Below are positions 1 to 8,369 of a DNA stretch of 64,000 nt, piece after piece. The notes under the pieces are model-generated. The model did not search any database. It was given only the letters and a program-made list of their open reading frames with translations, and had not been told where the DNA came from. A program made the position numbers and the translations under genes. Source of the stretch: Negativicoccus massiliensis (lineage in GTDB: Bacteria; Bacillota; Negativicutes; Veillonellales; Negativicoccaceae); contig LT700188.1 of the NCBI GenBank assembly GCA_900155405.1, positions 744,001 through 808,000 of the forward strand. The letters run 5' to 3'. Numbering within the stretch: position 1 is the stretch's first letter; every line of letters starts with the position of its first letter.

Positions 1-375
1 CTTCCAACTGTGCGCTTCGCTGTAGACCGCGCGCACGATCCGATCAAACGCGACCGCGTCCCGATCGGCGCTCGCCAGAACGCCTTTGCCGTGGCGAATG
101 CATTTTTTGATCGTTCGCGCGGTCACCGTTTCATGGCGCGCTTCGACCGAAAGCAACGCGGCATAGCAACGGCGCAGGAAATCGGCGCCGAAATGGGCGC
201 GCAAATACCTCGCGACGCGCGCCGCTTTCGCCGGATCGGTCGCGACCCGATCATGCGCCACCAAAAAATCCATTTGCGGTGTGAGCGGTTCGATTTCAAT
301 CGTTTCCAACGTTCGATACCGCGCGAAAATCACCGTTAAAAATCCCGGATAGGTTCCGTCATAGTGCGTCAGCAT
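1..375 (-). CDS. DUF4130 / TIGR03915-type DNA metabolism protein, partial
   Basis: The open frame runs to the window edge, so only the first 125 residues are visible. It starts MLTHYDGTYPGFLTVIFARY, the characteristic N-terminus of the family that accompanies a radical-SAM 'putative DNA modification/repair' protein. The start ATG (373-375) overlaps the stop of the upstream radical-SAM gene by 7 bases, so the two are almost certainly co-translated. The family's biochemical role is not established; a DNA base modification or repair role is inferred only from the partnership and the partner's helix-hairpin-helix. Confidence 0.8.
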   Translation of the reverse strand, partial: MLTHYDGTYPGFLTVIFARYRTLETIEIEPLTPQMDFLVAHDRVATDPAKAARVARYLRAHFGADFLRRCYAALLSVEARHETVTARTIKKCIRHGKGVLASADRDAVAFDRIVRAVYSEAHSWK

Positions 376-1622
376 GGCGCAAACAAGTCCATCTGCTCAT
401 AGCGCGGCGTGCCTTCGAGCAATTTCATGCGCTGCCGCAAGTCGTGGCGCGAACGGATAGCCGCGCCGCGGTATACGCCGGCGACCGTCATGAAGTGGCG
501 CGCCCGCTTGGTGGAAATTTTCAGAGTCCGCAAGTCGTCATATTTCAACTTGGCGAAACGACGCGCGCGAATAATGCGCTTCGCGCCGGTGATGCCGATC
601 CCCGGGATACGGATCAGCTCCTCCAAATCGGCGCGGTTGATTTCCACCGGAAACCGATCCAAGTGACGAATCGCCCAGCTCATTTTAGGATCCAACTCCA
701 AGTCAAAAAAAGGCTCTTTTTCCGTTAAAATTTCATCGGCCGTGAAATCATAATAGCGCATCAAAAAATCCGCCTGATAAATGCGATGTTCGCGCAAAAG
801 CGGCGGTTTCACGATGCCTTCCGTGAAGCGCGACGACACCACCGGCACGAAACTCGAATAGTATACCCGCTTCAAAGCAAACGAATGGTACAAGGCTTGC
901 GCCCGCTGAATGATCGTGCGATCGTCCTCGCGGCTCGCGCCGACAATCATTTGCGTGCTTTGCCCCGCCGGCGCGAAGAGCGGCGCGTGCCGTGATGTTT
1001 TGCGCTCGCTGCGGCTCTCCAGAATATGTTGCCGAATGGTCGCCATCGGTTGAAAGATCTTGGCGAAGCTTTTTTGCGGCGCCAAAAGCGCCAGCGCCGA
1101 TTCCGTCGGCAGTTCGATATTCACGCTCAACCGATCCACCAATCGTCCCAATTCTTCCACCAGTGCGGGGGATGCACCGGGAATCGCTTTCATGTGGATA
1201 TAGCCGTTAAAATTCTCACGATAGCGCAAAAGGCGCGCGACACGGATCAATTTTTCCATCGTGTGATCGGCGTTACCGACAATCCCGCTCGAAAGGAACA
1301 AGCCTTCGATATAGTTGCGCTTATAAAAATTAAGCGTGAGTTCGCAGACCTCTTCGGGCGTGAACTCCGCGCGCTCCACATCGTTGCTGCTGCGATTGAT
1401 GCAATATTCGCAGTTGTAAATGCACTTATTGGTAAGGAGAATTTTCAGCAGCGAAATGCAGCGTCCGTCCTCGCTCCAGCTGTGGCAAATTCCCGACTCG
1501 GCGGCATTGCCCACGCCCCCTTTGCGATGCGAGCGGCGGGATCCGCTCGAACTGCAGCTGGCGTCGTATTTCGCGGCATCGGTTAAAATTTTCAGTTTGT
1601 GTTGCAGTGTGTCAAATTCCAT
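369..1622 (-). CDS. Radical SAM protein, putative DNA modification/repair (TIGR03916-like)
   Basis: 417 residues. The N-terminal third holds the radical-SAM cluster motif CIYNCEYCINR (CxxxCxxC), which would bind a [4Fe-4S] cluster and S-adenosylmethionine. The C-terminal part has a helix-hairpin-helix of the IPGIGITGAKRI type, a non-sequence-specific DNA-binding element. This combination and length match the family named putative DNA modification/repair radical SAM protein. It overlaps the following DUF4130 gene, its usual partner. The substrate is unknown. The start is the first ATG (MEFDTLQHKLKIL), preceded by a promoter-containing gap that separates it from csaA. Confidence 0.85.
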   Translation of the reverse strand: MEFDTLQHKLKILTDAAKYDASCSSSGSRRSHRKGGVGNAAESGICHSWSEDGRCISLLKILLTNKCIYNCEYCINRSSNDVERAEFTPEEVCELTLNFYKRNYIEGLFLSSGIVGNADHTMEKLIRVARLLRYRENFNGYIHMKAIPGASPALVEELGRLVDRLSVNIELPTESALALLAPQKSFAKIFQPMATIRQHILESRSERKTSRHAPLFAPAGQSTQMIVGASREDDRTIIQRAQALYHSFALKRVYYSSFVPVVSSRFTEGIVKPPLLREHRIYQADFLMRYYDFTADEILTEKEPFFDLELDPKMSWAIRHLDRFPVEINRADLEELIRIPGIGITGAKRIIRARRFAKLKYDDLRTLKISTKRARHFMTVAGVYRGAAIRSRHDLRQRMKLLEGTPRYEQMDLFAPC

Positions 1623-1730
1623 AACTTTACCCCGAACAAATGTTCTTTTTCTGTATTATAGCACGGAATGACCGCGACTGCTATTTTGTCGTTCCCTTTT
1701 TCCGACGACATGTATTTTTCATTTCGCGCA

Positions 1731-1760
1731 ACAAAAAAGACGCTCGCGCGTCTTTTTTGT
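1731..1760. terminator. Bidirectional intrinsic terminator
   Basis: A perfect stem (AAAAAAGACGC, loop TCGC, GCGTCTTTTTT) directly follows the csaA stop codon. It has A and T runs on both sides, so it can end transcription in either direction. Its main job is to end the crotonase-csaA transcript. Confidence 0.85.
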
Positions 1761-2117
1761 TTAGCCTAATACTATACCGTTATCCGTTTTTTGTTTCGGC
1801 GCGATGAGAACAACGCCCTGCTCCGTATACACGCCGAGTACGAGCACTTCCGAACGCCAACCGGCGATATGCATCGGCGGGAAATTGACCACGCCGAGCA
1901 CCTGCTCGCCGATCAGACCTTCCGGCGTATAAAGATCCGTGATTTGCGCCGATGATTGCTTGATACCGATCACGGGTCCGAAATCCACTTTCAGCCGGTA
2001 CGCGGGTACGCACGCCCCCTTGAGCGGGCGGGCTTCCACAATCGTCCCCGTGCGAATATCTAATTGAGCGAAAGTGTCAAACGTGACTTCTTCTTTAGGT
2101 TGAGCATCTTGCGTCAT
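1761..2117 (-). CDS. csaA: CsaA-like tRNA-binding domain protein
   Basis: 118 residues from MTQDAQPKEEVTF. It is a single OB-fold tRNA-binding domain (FAQLDIRTGTIVEARP..., GVVNFPP), the size of CsaA, a dimeric secretion-related chaperone that binds tRNA-like structures. The frame stays open upstream, but the ATG at 2115-2117 overlaps the stop of the crotonase gene by one base (TAATG), a typical coupled start. The longer start would run into the crotonase coding sequence. The same domain occurs in the C-terminus of MetRS, but no synthetase is attached here. Confidence 0.85.
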   Translation of the reverse strand: MTQDAQPKEEVTFDTFAQLDIRTGTIVEARPLKGACVPAYRLKVDFGPVIGIKQSSAQITDLYTPEGLIGEQVLGVVNFPPMHIAGWRSEVLVLGVYTEQGVVLIAPKQKTDNGIVLG

Positions 2118-2884
2118 TATTTTTTCTTTCCGAACGACTGCATGCGTTTCGTTTGGTCCTCGGTCGCGAAACAAATTCCGAAATATTGCGCTTCCAATTC
2201 AATCGCATTACGCTGATCCAAATCCTGTCCCGCCAGCACCGAGCGTTTCGTGGCGCGCACCGCGACTTTGGCGTTCTTTTGAATGCGTTTCGCCGTCGCC
2301 AGCGCCGTTTCCAGCAAGTCTTTTTGCGGTACTACGCGATTGACCAAACCGATCCGCAACGCTTCCTGCGCGTCAATGAAATCGGCGGTATATAAAAGTT
2401 CTTTCGCCATCGCGGGACCGACCGCGCGCGTCAAGCGTTGGCTCGCGCCGAACCCGGCGCAAATGCCCCACTTCACTTCCGGCTGACCGAATTGCGCGTT
2501 TTCGCTCGCGTACCGAAAATCGCAGGCGAGCGAAAGTTCACAACCGCCGCCCAACGCGTAACCGTTCACCGCGGCGATGACCGGCTGCGGCGCGTCTTCG
2601 AGTTGCTGGGTGACCGCTTGACCGAAACGACCCCAATCGCGACCGGAAAGCGTATCCATAGCCGCCATTTCTTTAATATCCGCGCCCGCTACGAACGCCT
2701 TTTCACCGGCGCCGGTCAAAATAATGACATCCACCGTTTCATCCTGCGCCACTTCGGCGAAAAGCGCGTGCAATTCTTTCATCGTCGCCATATTGAGCGC
2801 ATTCAACGCTTTAGGACGATCAATGGTAATAATGGCGATGCCGTCACGATTTTCCCAATGTACATTTTCATACTTCGCAGTCAT
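2117..2884 (-). CDS. Enoyl-CoA hydratase / crotonase
   Basis: 255 residues, full length for a crotonase. The oxyanion-hole segment GAGEKAFVAGADIKEM, the second glycine loop NGYALGGGCEL, and the C-terminal KRSVLAGQDLD region are present. The glutamate of PEVKWGICAG sits where the catalytic Glu of 3-hydroxybutyryl-CoA dehydratases lies. It probably hydrates short-chain 2-enoyl-CoA, for instance crotonyl-CoA in a butyrate or related branch. No thiolase or acyl-CoA dehydrogenase lies beside it, so the pathway is not fixed by context. It is translationally coupled to csaA. Confidence 0.85.
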   Translation of the reverse strand: MTAKYENVHWENRDGIAIITIDRPKALNALNMATMKELHALFAEVAQDETVDVIILTGAGEKAFVAGADIKEMAAMDTLSGRDWGRFGQAVTQQLEDAPQPVIAAVNGYALGGGCELSLACDFRYASENAQFGQPEVKWGICAGFGASQRLTRAVGPAMAKELLYTADFIDAQEALRIGLVNRVVPQKDLLETALATAKRIQKNAKVAVRATKRSVLAGQDLDQRNAIELEAQYFGICFATEDQTKRMQSFGKKK

Positions 2885-2895
2885 TTTCTCTCCTC

Positions 2896-3222
2896 CTATT
2901 GTCGATTCAAAAACGCTTCCGTGTTTTTCGCGCGCAAATCGCTCATGCGCGTAATCAAATCTTCATCGCCGGCGCCGGCCGTGAGTAAGTCCGCCAACGC
3001 CGCGCCGTCTTGGATCGTCACCGTCCATAAAAATTCACCGTCGTCAGCGTACAATGTCCAATACAACTCTTCGGCGAATGTTTCCGGCGCGCGTCCTTCC
3101 GAGTCGGTAATCACCGCGTACCGGCCGTCGGCAAAATCCTGCACCAAAAGCACTTCATCTTCCGCTTCCGTTTCGACGACCCCGAGTTCCGCGAGTCGCT
3201 CTCGTACTTCCGTATCGTTCAT
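2896..3222 (-). CDS. Small acidic protein of unknown function
   Basis: 108 residues, strongly acidic, with a predicted beta-rich core (DEVLLVQDFADGRYAVITDSEG). No motif or signal sequence is recognised. The start MNDTEVRERL has a good ribosome-binding site (AAGGAGG) just upstream. It lies 11 bases before the crotonase gene, so it is likely the first gene of that short operon. It resembles small acidic DUF1292-like Firmicute proteins only in general character, which is not enough to assign it. Confidence 0.6.
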   Translation of the reverse strand: MNDTEVRERLAELGVVETEAEDEVLLVQDFADGRYAVITDSEGRAPETFAEELYWTLYADDGEFLWTVTIQDGAALADLLTAGAGDEDLITRMSDLRAKNTEAFLNRQ

Positions 3223-3257
3223 AAGCGTTCCTCCTTGTCACTATTGTACACCATTTT

Positions 3258-3290
3258 AAAAAATCCCCCGTAACGGGGGATTTCATTTTT
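3258..3290. terminator. Intrinsic terminator after copA
   Basis: The stem AATCCCCCG / CGGGGGATT with a TAA loop has a six-T tract on the minus side, ending the copA transcript. A T-rich tract also follows on the plus side. Confidence 0.8.
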
Positions 3291-3360
3291 TGTAAAATAG
3301 CGATGCGCCTTGATCTTGTAAGATGCGTGACCACGCTAAAACGCATCGGCATGGACCGCT

Positions 3361-5487
3361 TCACCGCAATGACACGTATTGCAAACGTAACGCGTTGAGC
3401 ACAACGGACACGGAGCTGAGCGCCATCGCGGCGCCCGCGAGGAGCGGTGAAAGGTAACCGAGCGCGGCCAGCGGGATACCAATCATGTTGTAGATCAGCG
3501 CCCAGAAAAGATTTTGACGAATATTTTTCAGCGTCTCTTTCGCAAGCGTGACGGAGCGAGCCACGTCACGCACGCGACTGCGGAGTAAAACGATATCCGC
3601 GGCATCAATCGCGACCGCGGTGCCGGAGCCGATCGCGATGCCCAAATCCGCCGTCGCCAACGCCGGCGCGTCATTGATGCCGTCGCCAACCATCGCGACC
3701 AATCGGCCCGCGCCTTTGCGCGCGGCGACATGGTCCGCTTTTTCAATCGGTTTTACTTCCGCCGTCACGGTGTCGATCCCGAGACTTCGCGCAATCGCCG
3801 TGGCGGTGGGACGGTTGTCGCCGCTTAAAAGTTCTGTTTCGATGCCCTGTGCGTGCAAATCGCGAATGGCCTCCGCCGCGTCCTCGCGCAACGCATCCGC
3901 CACCGCGATCAGGCCGAGCACTTCCGCTTCGCGACGCACGGCGAGCACCGTGCGTCCCTGCGCCTCCCAGGTGGCGGCCGTCGGATCATCGGACGCGGCG
4001 CGACCGATTGTATACGTCGCGCCTTCATATTGACCGCCCATGCCCTTACCGACGGTTTCCGTCAAATCCGTAAAGCGACGCGCCGGAATCGCGCGCGCTT
4101 GACCCGCGGCCATAATCGCTCCGGCCAAACGGTGACCGGAACCGCTTTCCAAACCTTGCGCCAACGCGAGCAGTTCCGTTTCCGTCATCGCTCCTTGCGG
4201 CGCCAGCGCCACTACTTCCGGTTCTCCTTTGGTGAGTGTGCCGGTTTTATCAAAAATAATATGGGTAAGTTTACCGGCGGCTTCTAAATCAGCGGCGCTT
4301 TTAAAAAGAATACCCGAACGCGCGCCCACACCGGAACCGACCATAATTGATGTCGGTGTCGCGAGTCCCAAGGCGCACGGGCAAGCGATGACAAGCACCG
4401 CCACGGTACGCAGCAGCGCGGTTTCCAACGTGGCGTCGAAAAAAGCGTAGTAAACGATGCCCGTCAGCGCCGCAATCGAAATCACCGCGGGCACGAACCG
4501 AGCGGAAACGATATCCGCCAATCGCTGAATGGGCGCTTTGGATTCCTGCGCCGCCGCCACGACGCGAATGATTTGGGAAAGCACCGTATCGGCGCCGACC
4601 GCTTGCGCCGTCATCGTAAACGGCGTGGCGCCGTTCACCGTGCCGCCGGTCACCGTATCGCCGACCGTTTTTTCTACCGGCATGCTTTCACCGGTCAACA
4701 TTGCTTCATTCACTTCCGGCGCGCCTTCGCTGACTTGACCGTCCACCGGAATCTGCTCACCCGCTTTGACCCAAAGCGTCATGCCGACCGTCACGTCATG
4801 CGCGTCAATGGTTGTGATTTCTTCCCCTTCTTTGCGATGGGCCCGCGCGGGCGCCGCGGCAAGCAATGTTTCCAGCGCGCGTCCGGTGCGGCGTTTCGCG
4901 GCCGCTTCCAAGTATTTACCGAGTAAAATAAAGGTAATCAGCCATGCGGACGTTTCAAAATATAAATGTCCGGCGCCGCCAAAAAGTTCATACAGCGAGT
5001 AAAGATACGCCGTCGTCGTTCCCAAAACCACGAGCACGTCCATATTGAGCGAGCCGCCGCGCAATGCGCCCCACGCGCCACGATAAAAATAAAGTCCCGG
5101 TCCGAATTGCACGACCGTCGCCAAAACGAGCTCCGCAACGCCCGGCAACATCGGCCACCAACCGGTAAGCGCGCCGACCATGCCGATCATCAGCGGCAAG
5201 GCGAAAACGAATGCGATGAGCAAACGTCGTTTCGCCGCTCGCACCTCCGCCCCCGGATCTTCCCAAGCGGCATCGGCGATATGCGCGCCGTAACCGCTTT
5301 TTTCAATTTTGGCAATGATATCGGCGGCGGTTACCGTCTGCTCGTCGTACACCAGCCGGGCGCGGCCGGTAATCAGATTGACCGCCACTTCCTGCACTCC
5401 CGGCATTCGTCCGACGACTTTTTCGATTCGCGCGGAACAGGCCGCGCAATGCATGCCGGTGATGGCAAGTCGTAACGTTTGTTTCAT
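3361..5487 (-). CDS. copA: Copper-translocating P1B-type ATPase
   Basis: 708 residues. It has one N-terminal heavy-metal domain with GMHCAAC (residues 11-17), the actuator motif LTGES, the membrane metal site CPC (IACPCALG), the phosphorylation site DKTGTLT and the hinge GDGINDAP. CPC plus one CxxC domain indicates Cu(I) export. The frame remains open seven codons upstream from a TTG, but the ATG at 5485-5487 has a well-spaced AAGG and begins the metal domain directly. Oddity: the nucleotide-binding 'HP' pair usual in these pumps reads HR (GSGHRLAGAI). It is single, with no CopZ or CsoR beside it. The AT-rich gap to yigZ must carry its promoter, but no operator could be recognised. Confidence 0.93.
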   Translation of the reverse strand: MKQTLRLAITGMHCAACSARIEKVVGRMPGVQEVAVNLITGRARLVYDEQTVTAADIIAKIEKSGYGAHIADAAWEDPGAEVRAAKRRLLIAFVFALPLMIGMVGALTGWWPMLPGVAELVLATVVQFGPGLYFYRGAWGALRGGSLNMDVLVVLGTTTAYLYSLYELFGGAGHLYFETSAWLITFILLGKYLEAAAKRRTGRALETLLAAAPARAHRKEGEEITTIDAHDVTVGMTLWVKAGEQIPVDGQVSEGAPEVNEAMLTGESMPVEKTVGDTVTGGTVNGATPFTMTAQAVGADTVLSQIIRVVAAAQESKAPIQRLADIVSARFVPAVISIAALTGIVYYAFFDATLETALLRTVAVLVIACPCALGLATPTSIMVGSGVGARSGILFKSAADLEAAGKLTHIIFDKTGTLTKGEPEVVALAPQGAMTETELLALAQGLESGSGHRLAGAIMAAGQARAIPARRFTDLTETVGKGMGGQYEGATYTIGRAASDDPTAATWEAQGRTVLAVRREAEVLGLIAVADALREDAAEAIRDLHAQGIETELLSGDNRPTATAIARSLGIDTVTAEVKPIEKADHVAARKGAGRLVAMVGDGINDAPALATADLGIAIGSGTAVAIDAADIVLLRSRVRDVARSVTLAKETLKNIRQNLFWALIYNMIGIPLAALGYLSPLLAGAAMALSSVSVVLNALRLQYVSLR

Positions 5488-5614
5488 TCTATACCTTCTC
5501 TCCGTCAACTTCGATGGATATTATATCGAATATTTTCTATATATTTTCAGTATAACACTTTTGTCAAGAGTTGCCTACATGGTAAAATGCAGTTACTCTA
5601 ATAGCGGAGGTCAT

Positions 5615-6253
5615 ATGTATTTTTCAATCAAAGAACCTTTCCATTATGAAACGGTCATCAAAAAATCGCGCTTTATCTGTGATCTGATTCCCGTCAATGA
5701 TACGGAGGAAGCCAAAGACGCGTTGGCGGCCATTCGCAAACGCTACTACGATGCGACGCATCACTGCTCGGCGCTTCGCCTCGGCACCACCGGCACTTTG
5801 CAGGAGCAATCCAATGACGACGGCGAACCGGCCGGCACGGCAGGTCGTCCCATGCTGCATGTGCTGCAGCAACGGGACATGACCAATGTGCTCGCCGTAG
5901 TAACTCGCTATTTCGGCGGCATTAAGCTCGGCACCGGCGGTCTGACTCGCGCGTACGGGGGAACGCTTGCCGAGAGTGTAACCGCCGCGCCGATCGTCGC
6001 GTATGTCGCTCACCATCGTTACTCGGTCCAAATTCCCTACGATCTTTTGGGCGCGTTGGAAAACGCCTGGAAAGACATGCCGTACATCATCATCGACCGC
6101 CAATTTACAGATACCGTTCGCTTCACGATGGACGTACCGGCAACGACGGCCGCAGACTTTGAAAAAAATCTGACGGAACTGACCGCGGCGCGAGCCGTTT
6201 GGCAAAAAGATCCCGAATGCCTTTTAATGATTGACTATGATTTAATAAAATAA
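5615..6253 (+). CDS. yigZ: YigZ / IMPACT-family protein (UPF0029)
   Basis: 212 residues from MYFSIKEPFHYETVIKKSRF, the usual length. The family signature (ATHHCSALRLG, DDGEPAGTAGRPML, VVTRYFGGIKLGTGGL) is intact, followed by the small C-terminal DUF1949-like domain. The frame extends some 300 bases upstream without a stop, but the ATG at 5615 has a clear GGAGG and matches family starts. The role is still uncertain; homologues are tied to translation and stress. It is divergent from copA and stands alone. Confidence 0.9.
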   Translation: MYFSIKEPFHYETVIKKSRFICDLIPVNDTEEAKDALAAIRKRYYDATHHCSALRLGTTGTLQEQSNDDGEPAGTAGRPMLHVLQQRDMTNVLAVVTRYFGGIKLGTGGLTRAYGGTLAESVTAAPIVAYVAHHRYSVQIPYDLLGALENAWKDMPYIIIDRQFTDTVRFTMDVPATTAADFEKNLTELTAARAVWQKDPECLLMIDYDLIK

Positions 6254-6381
6254 ATCACTTTTTTTGGTAATTATTCGCATTTATTTGGTTATCAATAAAA
6301 CACTTTCATTTTACATCCCTCTCCATTCCTCGTATCCTATAAATAGAAAATTCCGTTAGGGAAGGGAAAGGAGATGATTTT

Positions 6382-6597
6382 ATGTCGAGATTTTGGCAGC
6401 ATTACGCAGACCATCGTTTGGCGGCGGCTACCGGTCTGAATACCGAGACAATGGAAAGTTCCGTGATGGTCGCACCGCGCTTGGCACGCAAAGAAGTGTT
6501 TTCACTGCAAGGCGTGTGGCGCTACCTCGCAAAAAAACGGCTGGCGACCGCGGATGCTCTCTACTACCATAATGCATTCCCGGTGGCGCATGTCTGA
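6382..6597 (+). CDS. Small protein of unknown function
   Basis: 71 residues, basic and rich in aromatic residues and Ala/Leu/Arg (MSRFWQHYADHRLAAATG...). A strong ribosome-binding site (GGAAAGGAGATG) and an intrinsic terminator shortly downstream support a real single-gene unit. No membrane segment, signal peptide or known motif is seen. Confidence 0.6.
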   Translation: MSRFWQHYADHRLAAATGLNTETMESSVMVAPRLARKEVFSLQGVWRYLAKKRLATADALYYHNAFPVAHV

Positions 6598-6654
6598 CAT
6601 GCTCTTTTTTCTCCGCTTAAAGTACCCGGGCCTGCCCGCTCGGGTAATCTGCCC

Positions 6655-6690
6655 ATAAAAATAACGGCGTCATGACGCCGTTATTTTTAT
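6655..6690. terminator. Bidirectional terminator between convergent genes
   Basis: A 36-base perfect palindrome with an ACGGCGTCATGACGCCGT core and A/T-rich ends. It lies between the small plus-strand gene and the convergent LysR gene and can serve both. Confidence 0.85.
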
Positions 6691-6698
6691 GTCGAAAT

Positions 6699-7637
6699 TT
6701 ATATCGATACAGACGCCAACGTGTCAACCGCGTTGGCGCTCACAGAAGCGTCTACTTTCTCCGCCTCCAAGACGCTTGCATAGTAATGTAAAAACACTTG
6801 CGCGGTGTGCGAGAGCGGTCGATTCCGCGGACGCACAATCGCTTTTTTCAGAGTGACACCGCTCAGCTTTCGGGAGTCCAATCCCGGCCAAAATTCTTCT
6901 TCCTCTTCCGCCGGAATGAGGGCCGCTACATTTTCCGTGCGCGCCCAAGCCAGCGCCGATGCTTTGGTCGTACAGACCGCTACCAATTGAACAAGCGTCT
7001 GCGGATCGCCGATTTCCTGCCGTAAAATGGCGGCGCCGCTGCCCGAAGTGGCGATCGCCATGCCGCGTAAATCGGAAAAGTTCGCCCCTTGCATCGGCAC
7101 CTGACGCAGTAAATCTTCCGCGCCGACGACTGTCAGTGTTTCGGCGCGGGTAAATAAAAATTCAAACTGCTCCGGTTGCGGAAACGTCGTATGACATACC
7201 CCGAGATCTGTTTCTCCGGCAAGAAGATCCTCCTGCTGCACACTCGTAATGCCTTCTTTCAGTTCAAAGCGCACGTTCGGATATTCTTTGTGAAATCCCG
7301 CCAGTACCCGATGGATAAAGCGCGGCGACCGTCCCGGCGAAATGCTGAAACGCAAGGTGCCGCGCACCTCTTGCGTGGCCGTTGCCATTTCATCGCCCGC
7401 CAAGTCCTCTAAAGCGCAAATCTCTTTTGCACGCTGATAGAAGATTTCCCCGGCTTCCGTCAGATGCAAACGGCGACGACCGCGCGCGACAACGACCAGC
7501 TTTGTTTCGAACCGTTTTTCCAAAAGCTGTAGCTGCTTACTCAACGTCGGTTGCGTAACATGCAGGTATTCCGCAGCGCTCGTCATATTGCCCGCGTCCA
7601 CCATCGCCATAAAATTACGGTAATACTCAGTGTCCAT
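6699..7637 (-). CDS. LysR-family transcriptional regulator
   Basis: 312 residues. The N-terminal winged helix-turn-helix (MTSAAEYLHVTQPTLSKQLQLLE, about residues 18-40) is followed by the linker helix and a type-2 periplasmic-binding-like effector domain. The start has a good AAAGGAAG site. It is transcribed away from feoA across a 509-base gap, so it may regulate feoAB or itself, but the effector is unknown. It differs clearly from the second LysR gene at 32727-33608. Confidence 0.9.
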   Translation of the reverse strand: MDTEYYRNFMAMVDAGNMTSAAEYLHVTQPTLSKQLQLLEKRFETKLVVVARGRRRLHLTEAGEIFYQRAKEICALEDLAGDEMATATQEVRGTLRFSISPGRSPRFIHRVLAGFHKEYPNVRFELKEGITSVQQEDLLAGETDLGVCHTTFPQPEQFEFLFTRAETLTVVGAEDLLRQVPMQGANFSDLRGMAIATSGSGAAILRQEIGDPQTLVQLVAVCTTKASALAWARTENVAALIPAEEEEEFWPGLDSRKLSGVTLKKAIVRPRNRPLSHTAQVFLHYYASVLEAEKVDASVSANAVDTLASVSI

Positions 7638-7858
7638 GGCTTCCTTTCCGCGCCAATGTATTATATTTAGCGCTAAAATATATATTTATTTGATAATATA
7701 AACTTCCTCTCCAGTTTACATTATTATAGTATATTGTAACACATATTTTATATGTTTTTTAGCATATAAAGATGATAAATAACGTTTTTTCTTTGCTCGA
7801 GCGCTTATTTTTTTCGCGCCGAAATCATTGCCTGACCGTCCCGAAAAAATAGTAAGCA

Positions 7859-8146
7859 TGCTATAATATTTTAAATTAGATAATTAAACTCAAAATCCGA
7901 TATTTGTCTGTCCACAATCACTGAATTGCTTCGCCTGCGGATGTATTTCTGCGATGACAGGCTCACAACGGCATCCGTTCTTTCATTTTACTGCGCCGTT
8001 TTCTCTGTTGTTTTTCGTATCCGTCGGCCGGATGATCCCGGTAGCGACTTCGGCTGCCGGGTATTTTTCTGTCCGTTCCCGCGCGGTACGAGGACAGCAT
8101 TACATTTATATATTTTTACTTAACATATAAATTTTCGGAGGAAAAT
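7859..8146 (+). promoter_or_regulatory. feoAB promoter and long 5' leader
   Basis: An extended -10 element (TGCTATAAT, 7859-7867) inside a GCATGC palindrome suggests transcription starts near 7874. This leaves a leader of about 270 bases before feoA. The leader contains a terminator-like hairpin (8037-8068) and a second hairpin closed by CTGTCC (8069-8074) and GGACAG (8092-8097), followed by the feoA ribosome-binding site (TTCGGAGG). An AT-rich stretch at 7870-7890 could be a Fur-type site but does not match the consensus well. 7638-7858 holds only AT-rich DNA and the presumed LysR promoter. Confidence 0.5.
8037..8068 (+). terminator. Terminator-like hairpin in the feoAB leader
   Basis: A nine-pair stem (CCCGGTAGC / GCTGCCGGG, one wobble, loop of seven) is followed by TATTTTTCT. 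It lies between the likely transcription start and feoA, which is the position of an attenuator. No known riboswitch consensus was recognised. Confidence 0.55.
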
Positions 8147-8368
8147 ATGACACTGGCTGACTTACGCCCGGGCGATATCGCTATCGTCACGGGACTTGCG
8201 CAAACGAGCATGAAGCGTCGTTTGCAGGATTTGGGGCTGATTGAAGGCACGCGCGTCACCTGCATCGGCATCAGCCCGCTCGGCGACCCCAAAGCATTTG
8301 CGGTGCGCGGCACCGTCATCGCGATTCGCGCGACCGACAGCCGCCACATCGCGGTAAGGAGTTGTTGA
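8147..8368 (+). CDS. feoA: Ferrous iron transport protein A
   Basis: 73 residues, a single SH3-like FeoA domain (MTLADLRPGDIAIVTGL, then LGLIEGTRV and RGTVIAIRATD). FeoA is a cytoplasmic partner of the FeoB iron permease. It ends two bases before feoB, so the two are one operon. The start follows a strong CGGAGGAAAAT site. Confidence 0.93.
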   Translation: MTLADLRPGDIAIVTGLAQTSMKRRLQDLGLIEGTRVTCIGISPLGDPKAFAVRGTVIAIRATDSRHIAVRSC

Positions 8369-8369
8369 A

